In this document: piece after piece, positions 16,550-26,073 of the stretch
Layout: every line of letters begins with the position of its first letter
Numbering within the stretch: the stretch's first letter is position 1
Assembly (NCBI GenBank): GCA_963707135.1
Contig: CAVPOY010000031.1
Coordinates: 1 to 64,000, forward strand
Direction: 5' to 3'
Length of the DNA: 64,000 nt
Origin: JBGSTR01 sp963707135
GTDB lineage: Bacteria; Pseudomonadota; Gammaproteobacteria; Chromatiales; Chromatiaceae
Translations under genes and position numbers: made by a program
Notes under the pieces: model-generated
The model's database searches: none
What the model was told of the DNA's origin: nothing
The model's input: the letters and a program-made list of their open reading frames with translations, nothing else

Positions 16550-19342
16550 ATGCCCACCTCCAGGCCCCCTAAGTCGATCCCCGTGATGACCGCCGGGCTG
16601 CGCCGCCTGCTCTGGGCGGTGTTGGCCCTTTTCGGACTGCTCGCGTTCAACTCGCTGTATCTCTCCGGCGTCACCGCCGCCGAGTCCATCACCGGCCGGG
16701 TGCTCCAGAACCAGGCCTATCTGGTCATGTTCCTTTTCCACCTGGGGCTCGGATTGCTGTTTGTCGTCCCGGCCCTCGTCTTCGGTGCCCTGCATCTGCG
16801 CCGGGCCAGGCGCCGCCCGAACCGCTACGCGGTGCGGGCCGGTCTGGCGCTCTATCTGACACTGATCGCCCTGATCCTCTCGGGCCTGCTGCTGACCCGC
16901 TTCGGGTTCTTCGAGATCAACGACACCGGTCTTCGCACCATTGGCTACTGGGTCCACGTCCTGACCCCGCTGGCCGCCGTCTGGCTGTTCGTGCTGCACC
17001 GGCTGGCCGGACCGCCGTTGGCCTGGCGCACCGGGATCGGCTGGGGCACGGCGGCCGTCGCGGTCAGCGCGGCGGCCGTGGCCCTGCACCTTTACGGCGG
17101 GGAGGCCGGAACCGACTGGGTCCGGCGGTTCGAGCCCGCGCTGGTCGAGACCCCGGCCCCCGGAACCATCCCGGCCGAGCATCTGGACACCGACGCGGCC
17201 TGTGCCGAGTGCCATGCGGACATCGCCGAGCGGCACGCCCGGAGCGTCCACCGCCTGAGCTCGTTCAACAACCCGGCCTACCGATTCAGTATCGAAGACA
17301 CCCGCGAGGTCCTCACCGCCAGGGACGGGAACCCGATGGCAAGCCGCCTCTGCGCAGGGTGCCACGACCCGGTGCCCCTGTTCTCGGGACGCTTCGACGA
17401 TCCGGATTACGACGCGGACACGGACCCCGGCTCGCAGGCCGGCCTCACCTGCATGACCTGCCACGCCATCGCCGACATCGGAAGCCCGCGCGGCAACGCC
17501 GACTACCGGCTCGCTGACCCGCCGAGCTACCCGTTCGCCTATAGCGACAACGCCTTACTGAAGGCCGTGAATCGGCAGCTGATCAGGGCCAAGCCGGCTC
17601 TCCACAAGCATACCCTGCTGAAACCGATACATCGCACCGCGGAGTTCTGCTCGGCGTGCCATAAGGTCCATCTGCCCCAGGCGCTCAATCACTATCGCTG
17701 GCTGCGCGGCCAGAACCACTACGACAGCTTTCTGCTGAGCGGGGTCTCCGGGCACCGCGTGGACAGCTTCTACTACCCACCCCGGGCAAAGCAGAGCTGC
17801 GCCGAATGCCATATGCCGCTCACCGCCTCCGACGACCCAGCCGCCAGACTGCCTACCGGTGGCGCGGGACCGATGGTCCACGACCACATGTTCGCCGCGG
17901 CAAACACCGCCGTCCCGGCGATGCTCGGACGCGGCGACGAAAACGGCGAGCGACTGCAGTTCCTCGGGCGAGCGGCCCGCATCGACCTGTTCGGCCTGAA
18001 GGAGGGCGGGACCATCGATGGCGAGCTCCATGCGCCGCTACGCCCTGCCTTGCCGACGCTGGCGCCCGGCGGCCGTTATCTGCTCGAGGTGGTGGTTCGC
18101 ACCACCGGCGTCGGTCACTCCCTAACCCAAGGCACGGCGGACTCCAACGAGCTCTGGGTCGACCTGACCCTGAAAGACGACGGCGAGGTCATCGGCCGCT
18201 CCGGCGGTCTCGGCGACGACGGCGGCGTCGATCCCTGGAGCTATTTCCTGAACGCCTACATCCTGGACCGCGAGGGTAACCGGATCGAGCGGCGAAATGC
18301 CCAGGACATCGCCGTCGCGCTCTATGACCACCAGATCCCGCCCGGGGCCGCGGCCGTCGTCCATTACGGCTTCGAGGTACCCGCCAGCGCCCGCGGGCCG
18401 CTGACCATCGAGGCCGCCGTGCGCTACCGCAAATTCGACACCCGCTTCCTGCGTCATGTCGAGGGCCCGGCCTTCGAGCGCAACCGGCTCCCGGTGTCGA
18501 CGCTGGCGTCGGACCGGATCGAGCTGCCGGTCGGGAAGGCCTCCGCTGAGCCCGCCGGTCCGGTCCCGGCCGCCGACTGGGAGCGCTGGAACGACTACGG
18601 GATCGGCCTGCTGCGCGAGGCCGGCGAGACCGGGAAACAGGGTGAGCTCCGCCAGGCGGCGGCGGCCTTCGTGCAGGTCGAGCGCCTGGGCCGGGCGGAC
18701 GGCCCGCTGAACCAGGCACGGGTGCTCTTCCGCGAGGGCGAGCTGGACGCCGCGGCAGGGGCGCTCGCACGGGCCGCGGCATCGGACCCGCCCGCCCCGG
18801 CCTGGACGCTGGCCTGGTACTCGGCGCTGGTCAAGCGCGAGCTGGGCGACCTGGACGGCGCCATTGCAGATCTCGCGGCACTGGCCGAGAACCGATTCTC
18901 CGAGGCCCGGGAAAGGAGTTTCGATTTCTCCCGCGACTACCGGATGCTGAACGAGCTTGGCCGCACGCTTCACGAGCGTGCCCGGCTCGAGCGCGGCGAG
19001 TCGCGGCTGGATGCCAGGCGGGCGCTTCTGCGGCAGGCGCTCGGCCGGCTCGAGCAGGCGCTCGCGCTCGACCCAGAGTACGCGGCCGCGCACTACAACC
19101 TGAGCCTGGTCTTGGCCGCGCTCGGCGACGACCAGGGCTCGGCCTACCATCGGGCGCTGCACGAGCGCTATCGACCCGACGACAACATCGCCGAGCGCGC
19201 CGTAACGCGTCACCGCGGCCGGGACGCCGCGGCAAACCATGCGGCCGAGGCGGTGGCGATCTACGACTTGCAGCGCTCGGACGCCTACGAGCTCGCCGTG
19301 GACGCCGGCTCCGCGACCGAGCCGCGGCTGACGCGGCGATAG
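16550..19342 (+). CDS. Membrane-anchored pentaheme cytochrome c with TPR tail
   Basis: Protein of 930 residues with three parts. Residues about 18-185 form five hydrophobic helices. Residues 200-430 hold five CxxCH heme c sites: CAECH (218), CAGCH (268), CMTCH (301), CSACH (367), CAECH (417), with extra His residues (AERHARSVHR) suited to bis-His ligation. The spacing recalls the cytochrome c554/NrfA-like multiheme fold. From about 430 to 640 there is a beta-rich stretch, then helical repeats to the C-terminus, the last (AAHYNLSLVLAALGDDQG) a clear TPR. The heme part should be periplasmic. First gene of an operon with the CRTAC1-like and TPR genes. Role in electron transfer is inferred; substrate unknown. 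Confidence 0.85.
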   Translation: MPTSRPPKSIPVMTAGLRRLLWAVLALFGLLAFNSLYLSGVTAAESITGRVLQNQAYLVMFLFHLGLGLLFVVPALVFGALHLRRARRRPNRYAVRAGLALYLTLIALILSGLLLTRFGFFEINDTGLRTIGYWVHVLTPLAAVWLFVLHRLAGPPLAWRTGIGWGTAAVAVSAAAVALHLYGGEAGTDWVRRFEPALVETPAPGTIPAEHLDTDAACAECHADIAERHARSVHRLSSFNNPAYRFSIEDTREVLTARDGNPMASRLCAGCHDPVPLFSGRFDDPDYDADTDPGSQAGLTCMTCHAIADIGSPRGNADYRLADPPSYPFAYSDNALLKAVNRQLIRAKPALHKHTLLKPIHRTAEFCSACHKVHLPQALNHYRWLRGQNHYDSFLLSGVSGHRVDSFYYPPRAKQSCAECHMPLTASDDPAARLPTGGAGPMVHDHMFAAANTAVPAMLGRGDENGERLQFLGRAARIDLFGLKEGGTIDGELHAPLRPALPTLAPGGRYLLEVVVRTTGVGHSLTQGTADSNELWVDLTLKDDGEVIGRSGGLGDDGGVDPWSYFLNAYILDREGNRIERRNAQDIAVALYDHQIPPGAAAVVHYGFEVPASARGPLTIEAAVRYRKFDTRFLRHVEGPAFERNRLPVSTLASDRIELPVGKASAEPAGPVPAADWERWNDYGIGLLREAGETGKQGELRQAAAAFVQVERLGRADGPLNQARVLFREGELDAAAGALARAAASDPPAPAWTLAWYSALVKRELGDLDGAIADLAALAENRFSEARERSFDFSRDYRMLNELGRTLHERARLERGESRLDARRALLRQALGRLEQALALDPEYAAAHYNLSLVLAALGDDQGSAYHRALHERYRPDDNIAERAVTRHRGRDAAANHAAEAVAIYDLQRSDAYELAVDAGSATEPRLTRR

Positions 19343-19413
19343 GTCGCGCCCCGGTTATTCCGCCAATTTTCCGAGAAAGCCTCGCAACCTAGCTGCACCC
19401 GCCCCGAAAAGCC

Positions 19414-21249
19414 ATGAACGCACCAGAAGACCGCAAGCTGTCCCGCGGTGAGGCCCGAATCCGCCGCGCCTTCGTCGTATCGGTCGTCGTCATCGTGTTG
19501 GCCGCCTCGGCGGCCCTGATTCTCTTCTGGCTCAGGCACCCGGCCGAAGCCCCCCTCAAAACCGAGCAGGCGGAGGTCTCTGCCCCGGCGATCCCAGAGC
19601 CGGCGCCCAATCAGCCGCCGCCGGTCGGCTTTACCGACGTCACCGAGTCCGCCGGCATCGGCTTCGTGCACGTCAGCGGCGCCTACGGCGAGCGCCTGAT
19701 GCCGGAGACCATCGGCAGCGGGGCCGCCTTCATCGACTACGACCGGGACGGGGACCCGGACCTGCTGCTGGTCAACTCGCGCAACTGGGAGGACCACCCC
19801 TCGGAAGGCGCCGCCCCGACCCAGGCGCTGTACCGGAACGACGGCCAGGGCCGGTTCACCGACGTGACCGCCGAGACCGGGCTCGGCTTGAGCTTCTACG
19901 GTATGGGCGTGGCGGTCGGCGACTACGACGGCGACGGCTGGGACGATGTCTATCTGACCAGCCTCAACGCCAACCGCCTGTTGCGCAATACCGGCGGGCG
20001 ATTCGAGGACGTGACCGAGCGCGCCGGCGTGGCCGGCGCCGACGACGCCTGGAGTTCGAGCGCGGCGTTCGTCGACTATGATCGGGACGGCGACCTGGAC
20101 CTGTTCGTCGTCGACTACGTGCGCTGGTCGCGCAGCATCGACCTGGAGATCGACTTCCGCCTGACCGGCCTCGGGCGGGCCTACGGGGCGCCGCTCAACT
20201 TCCCAGGCACCCAGAACCGGCTCTACCGCAACGAGGGCGACGGGCGCTTCACCGACGTCTCGGCGCAGGCCGGAATCGAGGTGTCCGATCCGGTCTCGGG
20301 GCGCCCGGTCGGCAAGGGCCTCGGGATCGTGCCGCTGGACTATGACCGCGACGGCTGGACCGACCTGGCCGTGGTCAACGACACGGTGCGCAACTTCCTC
20401 TACCACAACCTCGGCGACGGGCGCTTCGAGGAGGTCGGGATCTTCGAGGGCATCGCCTATGACCGCAACGGCAAGGCCACCAGCGCGATGGGCGTCGACG
20501 CCGCTTACTACCGCAACGACGCCGAGCTCGGAATCGCCATCGGCAACTTCGCCAACGAGATGTCCTCGCTGTTCGTCACCGCCGATGCGCGCCCGCCGTT
20601 CGTCGACGAGGCCGTGATCGAGGGGCTGGGCCCGGCCTCCCGCATCCCGCTGACCTTCGGTCTGGTATTCCTCGACTACGACCTCGATGGCCGCCAGGAT
20701 CTGCTGCTCGCTAACGGCCACCTGGAGCACGAGATCCAGAAGGTCCAGCAGAGCCAGACCTATGCCCAGCCGCCCCAGCTGTTCTGGAACTGCGGCCCCG
20801 ACTGCAGGGAGCGCTACGTTCCGGTCGCCGACGCCGGAGACCTCGGCAACCCGCTGGTGGGCCGCGGCATCGCCTATGCCGATATCGACGCCGACGGGGA
20901 CCTGGACCTGCTGATCACCCAGAATGGCCGGCGACCGGCGCTGCTCAGGAACGACCAGGGCACGGAAAACCACTGGCTACGCCTGCGGCTGGTCGGCCGG
21001 GCGCCGAATACCTCGGCCATCGGCGCCCGCGTCGAGCTCAAGACCTCGGATGGGACCCAGGTGCGGGAGCTGTTTCCGGCCCGCGGCTACATGTCCTCGA
21101 TGGAGCTTCCGCTGACCTTCGGCCTTGGCCCCGCGAACCGGGTCGAGGAGCTGCTGATACGCTGGCCGGACGGCAGTGAGCAGTCGCTCGTGCCCGAGGG
21201 CGTGGACCGCACGCTGGTCGTCGAGCAGACCGCGGAGGCGCAACGATGA
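19414..21249 (+). CDS. FG-GAP/ASPIC-UnbV (CRTAC1-like) surface protein
   Basis: Protein of 611 residues with one N-terminal membrane anchor (about 25-45, VSVVVIVLAASAALILFWL). It then carries repeated FG-GAP/VCBS blades with calcium-binding DxDxDG loops: DYDRDGDPDLLLV, DYDGDGWDDVYL, DYDRDGDLDLFVV, DYDRDGWTDLAVV, DYDLDGRQDLLL and DIDADGDLDLLIT. The C-terminal 90 residues are an ASPIC/UnbV domain (GARVELKTSDGTQVRELFPA, LTFGLGPANRVEELLIRWPD). Such propellers bind partner proteins or sugars outside the cytoplasm. It lies 71 bp after the pentaheme gene and overlaps the next gene by four bases. Confidence 0.9.
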   Translation: MNAPEDRKLSRGEARIRRAFVVSVVVIVLAASAALILFWLRHPAEAPLKTEQAEVSAPAIPEPAPNQPPPVGFTDVTESAGIGFVHVSGAYGERLMPETIGSGAAFIDYDRDGDPDLLLVNSRNWEDHPSEGAAPTQALYRNDGQGRFTDVTAETGLGLSFYGMGVAVGDYDGDGWDDVYLTSLNANRLLRNTGGRFEDVTERAGVAGADDAWSSSAAFVDYDRDGDLDLFVVDYVRWSRSIDLEIDFRLTGLGRAYGAPLNFPGTQNRLYRNEGDGRFTDVSAQAGIEVSDPVSGRPVGKGLGIVPLDYDRDGWTDLAVVNDTVRNFLYHNLGDGRFEEVGIFEGIAYDRNGKATSAMGVDAAYYRNDAELGIAIGNFANEMSSLFVTADARPPFVDEAVIEGLGPASRIPLTFGLVFLDYDLDGRQDLLLANGHLEHEIQKVQQSQTYAQPPQLFWNCGPDCRERYVPVADAGDLGNPLVGRGIAYADIDADGDLDLLITQNGRRPALLRNDQGTENHWLRLRLVGRAPNTSAIGARVELKTSDGTQVRELFPARGYMSSMELPLTFGLGPANRVEELLIRWPDGSEQSLVPEGVDRTLVVEQTAEAQR

Positions 21250-22922
21250 GACCCGCGCGGTTAAGCCCCTTGTTCCTGTCCGGCCTGCTCGCGCTCGGGA
21301 CCGCCGGCACCCTGGCAGACCCGGTCTCGTCACCCCCCGCCCCTTGGGACCAGCGTCTCGCGCCGGTGCCCGAGTCCGACGTCTCGGGTGCCGAGCCGCT
21401 GATGCGCGACGCCATCATCGAGGCCCGCGAAGAGGTCGCGCGCCTGCTGGGCTCGCCGGACACGGATCCCGCCGGACTGGCCGAGGCCTATGGCCGGCTC
21501 GGGGCCCTGCTGGTGCTGCGGGAGGTGGAAACGCCGGCGGATGCCGCGTTCCGCAACGCCCAGACCCTGCAGCCGGGTGAACTCCGCTGGCCCTACTACG
21601 GCGGCTACCTGGCCATGATGACCGGGAACAGCGAGCGGGCACTGGAGTATCTGAACGCCGCCCGGGCACTCGACCCGGACTACCCGCCCCTGTACCTGCG
21701 TCTCGGCAAGGTCCATCTGGACCGCAACGAGCTGGCCGAGGCTCGCGCGGACCTGGAGCATATCACCGAGGTTCCCGGGCTCGAGGCCGCCGCCCACTTC
21801 TACCTCGGTCAGATCGCCAACCTGGAGCGCCGCTACCAGGACGCGGTGACCCACCTGACCGCGACACTGAGGGCCGACCCCCAGGCCACCGAGGCCCACT
21901 GGCCGCTCGCCCAGGCCTACCGGGCGCTCGGCCAGAATGACCTGGCCCGCGAGCACATGACCCGGGTCGAGCCCCGGACGCCCCCCGCCAAGGACCCATT
22001 GCTGGAGCAGCTACAAGGCGCGGCCCGTCAGTCCGTTCCCGCCTTCGAGCGGGCCGTCTACGCGGTCACGCAGCACGACTACAAGGCCGCCGTGGGCGAG
22101 TTCGAGAAGGGGCTCGCCGTGGTGCCGGACAATCAGGCGGCGCGGGTCAGCTATGCCCGGGCGCTCTATCTCTCGGGCAATCGGCACGCGGCCGAGACCG
22201 AGCTGGACCGCGTGCTGGCCACCGAGCCCGACCGTCCACTCGCGCTGTTCCTGATGGCCCTTCTGAAACAGCAGAACGGGGACATCGAGCGCGCGGCGGA
22301 GCTATTCCGGCGAACCCTCGAGCTGGAGCCGGGACACCCCGGCGCGCTCTATTTCCTGGCCAGCCTGGATCTTCAGGCCGGCCGATACGGGGAGGCCGCG
22401 GCCGGCTACCGCGGGGCACTCGCGGCCGAGGACGCCCCGCCCCCGGCCCGGCTGCTGGCCATCGTCGCCGAGCGTCGCGCCGGCGCGAGCGACGCCGAAT
22501 CCGAGGCCAAGATCACGGCCCTGCTCGCCGAGAGCCCCGACGATCCGGTGCTCCAGTACGCAAGGGTCTGCCTGCTAGCGGCCACCAAGGATTCAGGGCT
22601 GAAGGATCCGAAACAGGCCCTGGCGCTCGCGTCGACATTGGCCTTCCAACAGCCCGGTCCGCCGCAGATGCGGGCGCTGGCGCTGAGCCAGGCCGCGAAC
22701 GGCGATTTCGACGGTGCCGTGCAGACGCTGGGCCAAGCCATTGCCATGTCTGGCGGCTGGCTGCCTCCCGCGATCCTTGAGGGCATGGAGCAGGAGCTCT
22801 CGGCCTACCGCGAGCAGCGGCTCGACGCCGACCCCTGGCCGACGGGCGACCCCCTGCTCTCCCCGCCGCCGCTCGACCCCACGGGTCCGTTCCGGGACTA
22901 TCCGGACGCCACGCCCTATTGA
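21246..22922 (+). CDS. Secreted tetratricopeptide repeat protein
   Basis: Protein of 558 residues starting at an ATG that overlaps the previous stop (ATGA). A signal peptide (LSPLFLSGLLALGTAGTLAD) is followed by a long alpha-solenoid of TPR units, for example ALEYLNAARALDPDYPPLYL, RLGKVHLDRNELAEARADLE, YLGQIANLERRYQDAVTHL and FLMALLKQQNGDIERAAELF. No enzyme motif. It probably serves as a periplasmic scaffold for the cytochrome and the propeller protein encoded upstream. A strong terminator follows at 22962. Confidence 0.9.
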   Translation: MRPARLSPLFLSGLLALGTAGTLADPVSSPPAPWDQRLAPVPESDVSGAEPLMRDAIIEAREEVARLLGSPDTDPAGLAEAYGRLGALLVLREVETPADAAFRNAQTLQPGELRWPYYGGYLAMMTGNSERALEYLNAARALDPDYPPLYLRLGKVHLDRNELAEARADLEHITEVPGLEAAAHFYLGQIANLERRYQDAVTHLTATLRADPQATEAHWPLAQAYRALGQNDLAREHMTRVEPRTPPAKDPLLEQLQGAARQSVPAFERAVYAVTQHDYKAAVGEFEKGLAVVPDNQAARVSYARALYLSGNRHAAETELDRVLATEPDRPLALFLMALLKQQNGDIERAAELFRRTLELEPGHPGALYFLASLDLQAGRYGEAAAGYRGALAAEDAPPPARLLAIVAERRAGASDAESEAKITALLAESPDDPVLQYARVCLLAATKDSGLKDPKQALALASTLAFQQPGPPQMRALALSQAANGDFDGAVQTLGQAIAMSGGWLPPAILEGMEQELSAYREQRLDADPWPTGDPLLSPPPLDPTGPFRDYPDATPY

Positions 22923-22961
22923 GGCCAGCTGCTACGCCCGGCAACGGGGTCCCAGACCGAA

Positions 22962-22988
22962 ACGGGCCGGCAGAGCCGGCCCGTTTTT
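22962..22988 (+). terminator. Rho-independent terminator, probably bidirectional
   Basis: CGGGCCGGC, loop AGA, then GCCGGCCCG and five T residues. It sits 40 bp after the TPR gene. Read on the minus strand it is followed by TTT, so it may also end the convergent sulfur globule transcript. Confidence 0.85.
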
Positions 22989-23032
22989 CGGTGTATACGG
23001 GCGGAACGAGTCCGCCCGAGATCAACGGGGGA

Positions 23033-23371
23033 CTACTTGTCGCTAGTTGCCGCAGGGGCCGCGGGCGCGACGGTGACGCTTGGGAGGGCCGTTGCGTACG
23101 GGTAGCCCCAACCGCCGTAGGGGTAACCACCCCATCCGCCGTAAGGGTAGCCGCCGCCCCATCCTCCCCAGCCCGGATAGCCACCCCATCCGCCATAGCC
23201 CGGATAGCCGCCCCATCCGCCGTAGGGGTAACCGCCGCCCCACCAGGGACCGCCACCCCAAGGACCACCGTACCAGGGACCACCGCCCCAGGAGCCCCAG
23301 AAGGCGTTCGCCGGCAGGGACACTGAAGCGACGAGGCCCGCCGCGGCAACAGCCAATAGCAGTTTCTTCAT
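23033..23371 (-). CDS. sgpA: Sulfur globule protein (CV1/SgpA type)
   Basis: Protein of 112 residues. It starts at ATG 23371 behind GAGGAGGAA and has a signal peptide (MKKLLLAVAAAGLVASVSLP, cut after ANA) followed by a low-complexity body of Gly, Trp, Tyr and Pro in repeats such as GGYPYGGWGGYPGYGGWGG, and an Ala/Pro-rich tail. This is the build of the CV1/CV2 proteins that form the coat of intracellular periplasmic sulfur globules in Allochromatium-type purple sulfur bacteria. It implies that the organism oxidises sulfide or thiosulfate and stores sulfur. It is monocistronic, convergent with the cytochrome operon and next to the hydrogenase genes. Confidence 0.85.
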   Translation of the reverse strand: MKKLLLAVAAAGLVASVSLPANAFWGSWGGGPWYGGPWGGGPWWGGGYPYGGWGGYPGYGGWGGYPGWGGWGGGYPYGGWGGYPYGGWGYPYATALPSVTVAPAAPAATSDK

Positions 23372-23457
23372 GGATTCCTCCTCATCAAGACTGAGAAACA
23401 ACAGGAAGGGAACCCCTCCCACTCTCTGAAACGCGCAGAAATTTTTTGCGCGCCTAG

Positions 23458-23486
23458 ATTGTAGTGCTAATGCGCACCAAAATCAG
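23458..23486 (-). promoter_or_regulatory. Possible promoter of the sulfur globule gene
   Basis: On the minus strand CTGATT (23486-23481), a 17-base spacer and TACAAT (23463-23458), about 87 bases before the start codon. The -10 box is good, the -35 box weak. Confidence 0.35.
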
Positions 23487-23969
23487 CATCGTCTTATATT
23501 GGCTGAGGCGCGCTCCGAGGACTCCCCAGAACCGGCGCTGAGCCAACGCGCCAGAAATGCCTCGGCCGCGGCAAGGTTGGCGCCCGCCCGGGCGGACAGC
23601 CCGTCACCCAGATCGAAACTATAGCCGCGGATCGCGAGCAGCCAGCAGGCCGGCACCGGCGGGCGCGCCACCTGCAGGTAGACGCCCAGCAGCGCTCCCG
23701 GGCTCATCGAATGGGTCGTAACCGTGACCGACTGCTCCGACTCGACCGCGCTGAACGCGAACGGCTCCTCGCCCGCTGGCGGCCGCATCGACGAAGACCA
23801 CCCGCGATCGCCCTTCCAGGTCGAGCGCATGCTCGATCTGGAGCTGAAAATCCCAGAGCAGGTCGGCGCCAATGTCCCCGAGAGCCGCGAGGCGGTCAAT
23901 CAGCACCGGCCCGAGGGCGTCGTCGCCCCTCGACGGGTTTCCGCAGGCCAGTATCAGCGGCGCCCGCAC
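23483..23969 (-). CDS. hoxW: Hydrogenase maturation protease HoxW, frameshifted as sequenced
   Basis: Nickel-dependent endopeptidase that trims the C-terminus of HoxH after metal insertion. The start is a GTG at 23969 giving VRAPLILACGNPSRGDDALG, with the family's GNxxRGDDALGP motif; an ATG at 24017 overlapping hoxH is the alternative. The first frame runs through LLWDFQLQIEHALDLEGRSR and VVFVDAAASG (metal-ligand Glu/Asp/His region), then the sequence continues in the next frame as EEPFAFSAVESEQSVTVTTH (second ligand His) down to 23483. One extra G in the run at 23772-23774 (C on the plus strand) accounts for it. Probably intact in the cell. Confidence 0.8.
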
Positions 23970-23988
23970 AGTCTCCGGGGCGGCCGCG

Positions 23989-25481
23989 TCAGGGTGCGCC
24001 GCGGGACACGACCCCATCGGCGTGCCGGAAGATTCGGCTCAGCGTTCGGCCTGCGCCGTCGACCAGCTCCAGCTCGAGCGGCATCTTGCCGACCGCGTGC
24101 GTGGCGCACGACAGGCAGGGGTCGTAGGCGCGGATCGCGACCTCGACCTGGTTTAGCAGCGGTTCGGTCAGCTCGCGCCCATCCAGGTACTCGTTCGCGA
24201 CCTGGCGAACGGCGGCGTTCATCGCCTGATTGTTGTTCGTCGTCGAGACGATCAGGTTGGCCCGGGTGACTAGCCCGTCGCCATCGATCTCGTAATGGTG
24301 GAACAGGGTCCCACGCGGGGCCTCGATCACGCCGATACCCTTGGTCGTCATCTCGCCGTCCAGTCGGAGCTCGGTCCCCTGCAGGTCCGGGTCGGCAAGC
24401 AGCGCACGAATGGCCTCCGCGCAATGCAGCAGCTCGATCAGCCTGGCCCAGTGCGTCGCCAGCGCGGCCTGAAGAGGTCGGCCTTCGCCGGCGGCCGCGA
24501 AGTCCTGGCGCTCCTGCTCCGCCAGCGGCGTATCGAATCGCTCGCAGTTGTTCACGCGAGCCAGCGGCCCGACGCGATACCAGCCCTGCTCCGGCCCCAG
24601 CTCGGTCAGGAACGGAAACTTCATGTAGCTCCAGGGCTTAATCTCCTCGCGGATCACCCGCTCGTAGTCACGATAATCGAGGTGGTCGAGCAGCGTCAGT
24701 CCGTCCGGGTCCCTTGCCCTCAGTCCCCCGTGATAGAGCTCGAATGCGCCGTCGGCGCCGATCAGGCTCAGGGTGTTGGCGTCCACCGCGGCGAAGCGGT
24801 AGTGATATTCCGCGTTGCCCAGAAAGATGCGTTTGATGAGCTGCACCGCCTGCTCGGCCCAGTCGACCATCTGACCAGCATCGGCGAGCAGGTAGTCGCG
24901 CTCCTCGGGGCTGACATTCTTGTTGACGCCCCCGGGATAGCGCCGGTCCCGTGGACACGCTTGCCGGAGGTGATTCGGATGATCTCCTGTCCGTATTTGC
25001 GGAGCAGGACCCCCCGACGGGCGATCTCCGGATGCTCTGCGATCACCCCCACGATGTTTCGATGGGCCACCGCGTCGTCGAAGCCGAACAGTAGGTCCGG
25101 CGAGGCCAGGTGGAAAAAATGCAGCGCATGGGACTGCAGCGTCTGACCGAAGTGCATCAAGCGCCGCACCTTCTCGGCGGTAGGCGTGAGCAACTCGACG
25201 CCTACGAGCTGGTCGCAGGCCTTGGCGGCGGCCAGGTGGTGGCTCACCGGGCAGATGCCGCACAGGCGCTGCACCAGCACCGGCAGCTCCCAGTAGGGTC
25301 GGCCCTGTATAAATCGTTCGAAGCCGCGGAACTCGACCACGTGCAGCCTCGCCTGCCAGACCCGGTTGTCGTCGTCCAGCAGCAGGGTGACCTTTCCGTG
25401 ACCCTCCACCCGTGTCAGGGGCTCGATGCAGACGCGCCTCAGGGTTTCCGGGTTCCTGGCTGTTTCGAGGTGGTTCGACAT
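23989..25481 (-). CDS. hoxH: NAD-reducing hydrogenase large subunit HoxH, frameshifted as sequenced
   Basis: Catalytic [NiFe] subunit of the bidirectional hydrogenase. The start at ATG 25481 (MSNHLETARNPETLRRVC) leaves a 52-bp gap after hoxY. N-terminal LTRVEGHGKV and RLCGICPVSHHLAAAK supply the first nickel cysteines; the C-terminal DPCLSCATH supplies the second pair and the HoxW cleavage site. The frame breaks after VHGTGAIPG: a C run at 24929-24933 (five C on the plus strand) is one base short, after which VNKNVSPEERDYLLADAGQM continues in the other frame. Total about 497 residues, normal for HoxH. Confidence 0.9.
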
Positions 25482-25533
25482 CGGATGTCTACCTGACTCT
25501 CTATTGAGACCGGGGCGGCGAGTGCTCCCGGCC

Positions 25534-26073
25534 TCAGTCATAGTGGATTTGCGTATAGGGAAACCGGATCGGCTCGCCCGCGATCAGCTCGGTCAGAAAG
25601 GTCCAGATCGCGTCGGCGCTCGGCGGACATCCGGGCAGAAAGTGGTCGATGTGCACCACCTCGTGGATCGGGTGGACCTTGTTCAGCAGCAGCGGGATCT
25701 CCGGGTCGTTCGGGACACCCGGGTTGTGGACCCCGACCCCGCCGACGTAGGACTCCTCCAGGCACTCGCGCAGCTCGAACTGGTTGCGCATGGCCGGGAT
25801 GCCCCCGTTCACCGCGCAGGCGCCAATCGCCACCAAAAGCTTGCAGCGCGCGCGGAACTCGCGCAGCACCTCGACATTCTCGGCGTTGGCGACTCCGCCC
25901 TCGATGATCCCGAGGTCGCAGTCACTTAAGGTCTTGATGTCCGTCAGCGGCGTGCGGTCGAAGTCCACAAGATCAACCAGATCGAGGATGCGCTCGTCGA
26001 TATCCAGCAGCGACATATGGCAGCCGAAGCACCCGGCCAGCGACACGGTCGCGACGCGGATCTTGCCGGGCAT
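25534..26073 (-). CDS. hoxY: NAD-reducing hydrogenase small subunit HoxY
   Basis: Protein of 179 residues starting at the ATG that overlaps the hoxU stop (TGATG). The N-terminus KIRVATVSLAGCFGCHMSLL holds the CxxC of the proximal [4Fe-4S] cluster, and the third and fourth cysteines are in VAIGACAVNGGIPA and FLPGCPPSADAIW. It relays electrons from the HoxH active site to the HoxFU diaphorase in the cytosol. Longer upstream extensions in this frame lie within hoxU and are not used. Confidence 0.95.
   Translation of the reverse strand: MPGKIRVATVSLAGCFGCHMSLLDIDERILDLVDLVDFDRTPLTDIKTLSDCDLGIIEGGVANAENVEVLREFRARCKLLVAIGACAVNGGIPAMRNQFELRECLEESYVGGVGVHNPGVPNDPEIPLLLNKVHPIHEVVHIDHFLPGCPPSADAIWTFLTELIAGEPIRFPYTQIHYD

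Noticed and set aside
19285..20973. 562-residue minus-strand frame opposite the FG-GAP gene
   Set aside because: Val/Asp/Gly-rich shadow of the repeated DxDxDG codons.
23080..23394. Plus-strand frame rich in Arg/Pro opposite the sulfur globule gene
   Set aside because: Reverse complement of Gly/Tyr/Trp codon repeats; the minus strand has the signal peptide and ribosome site.
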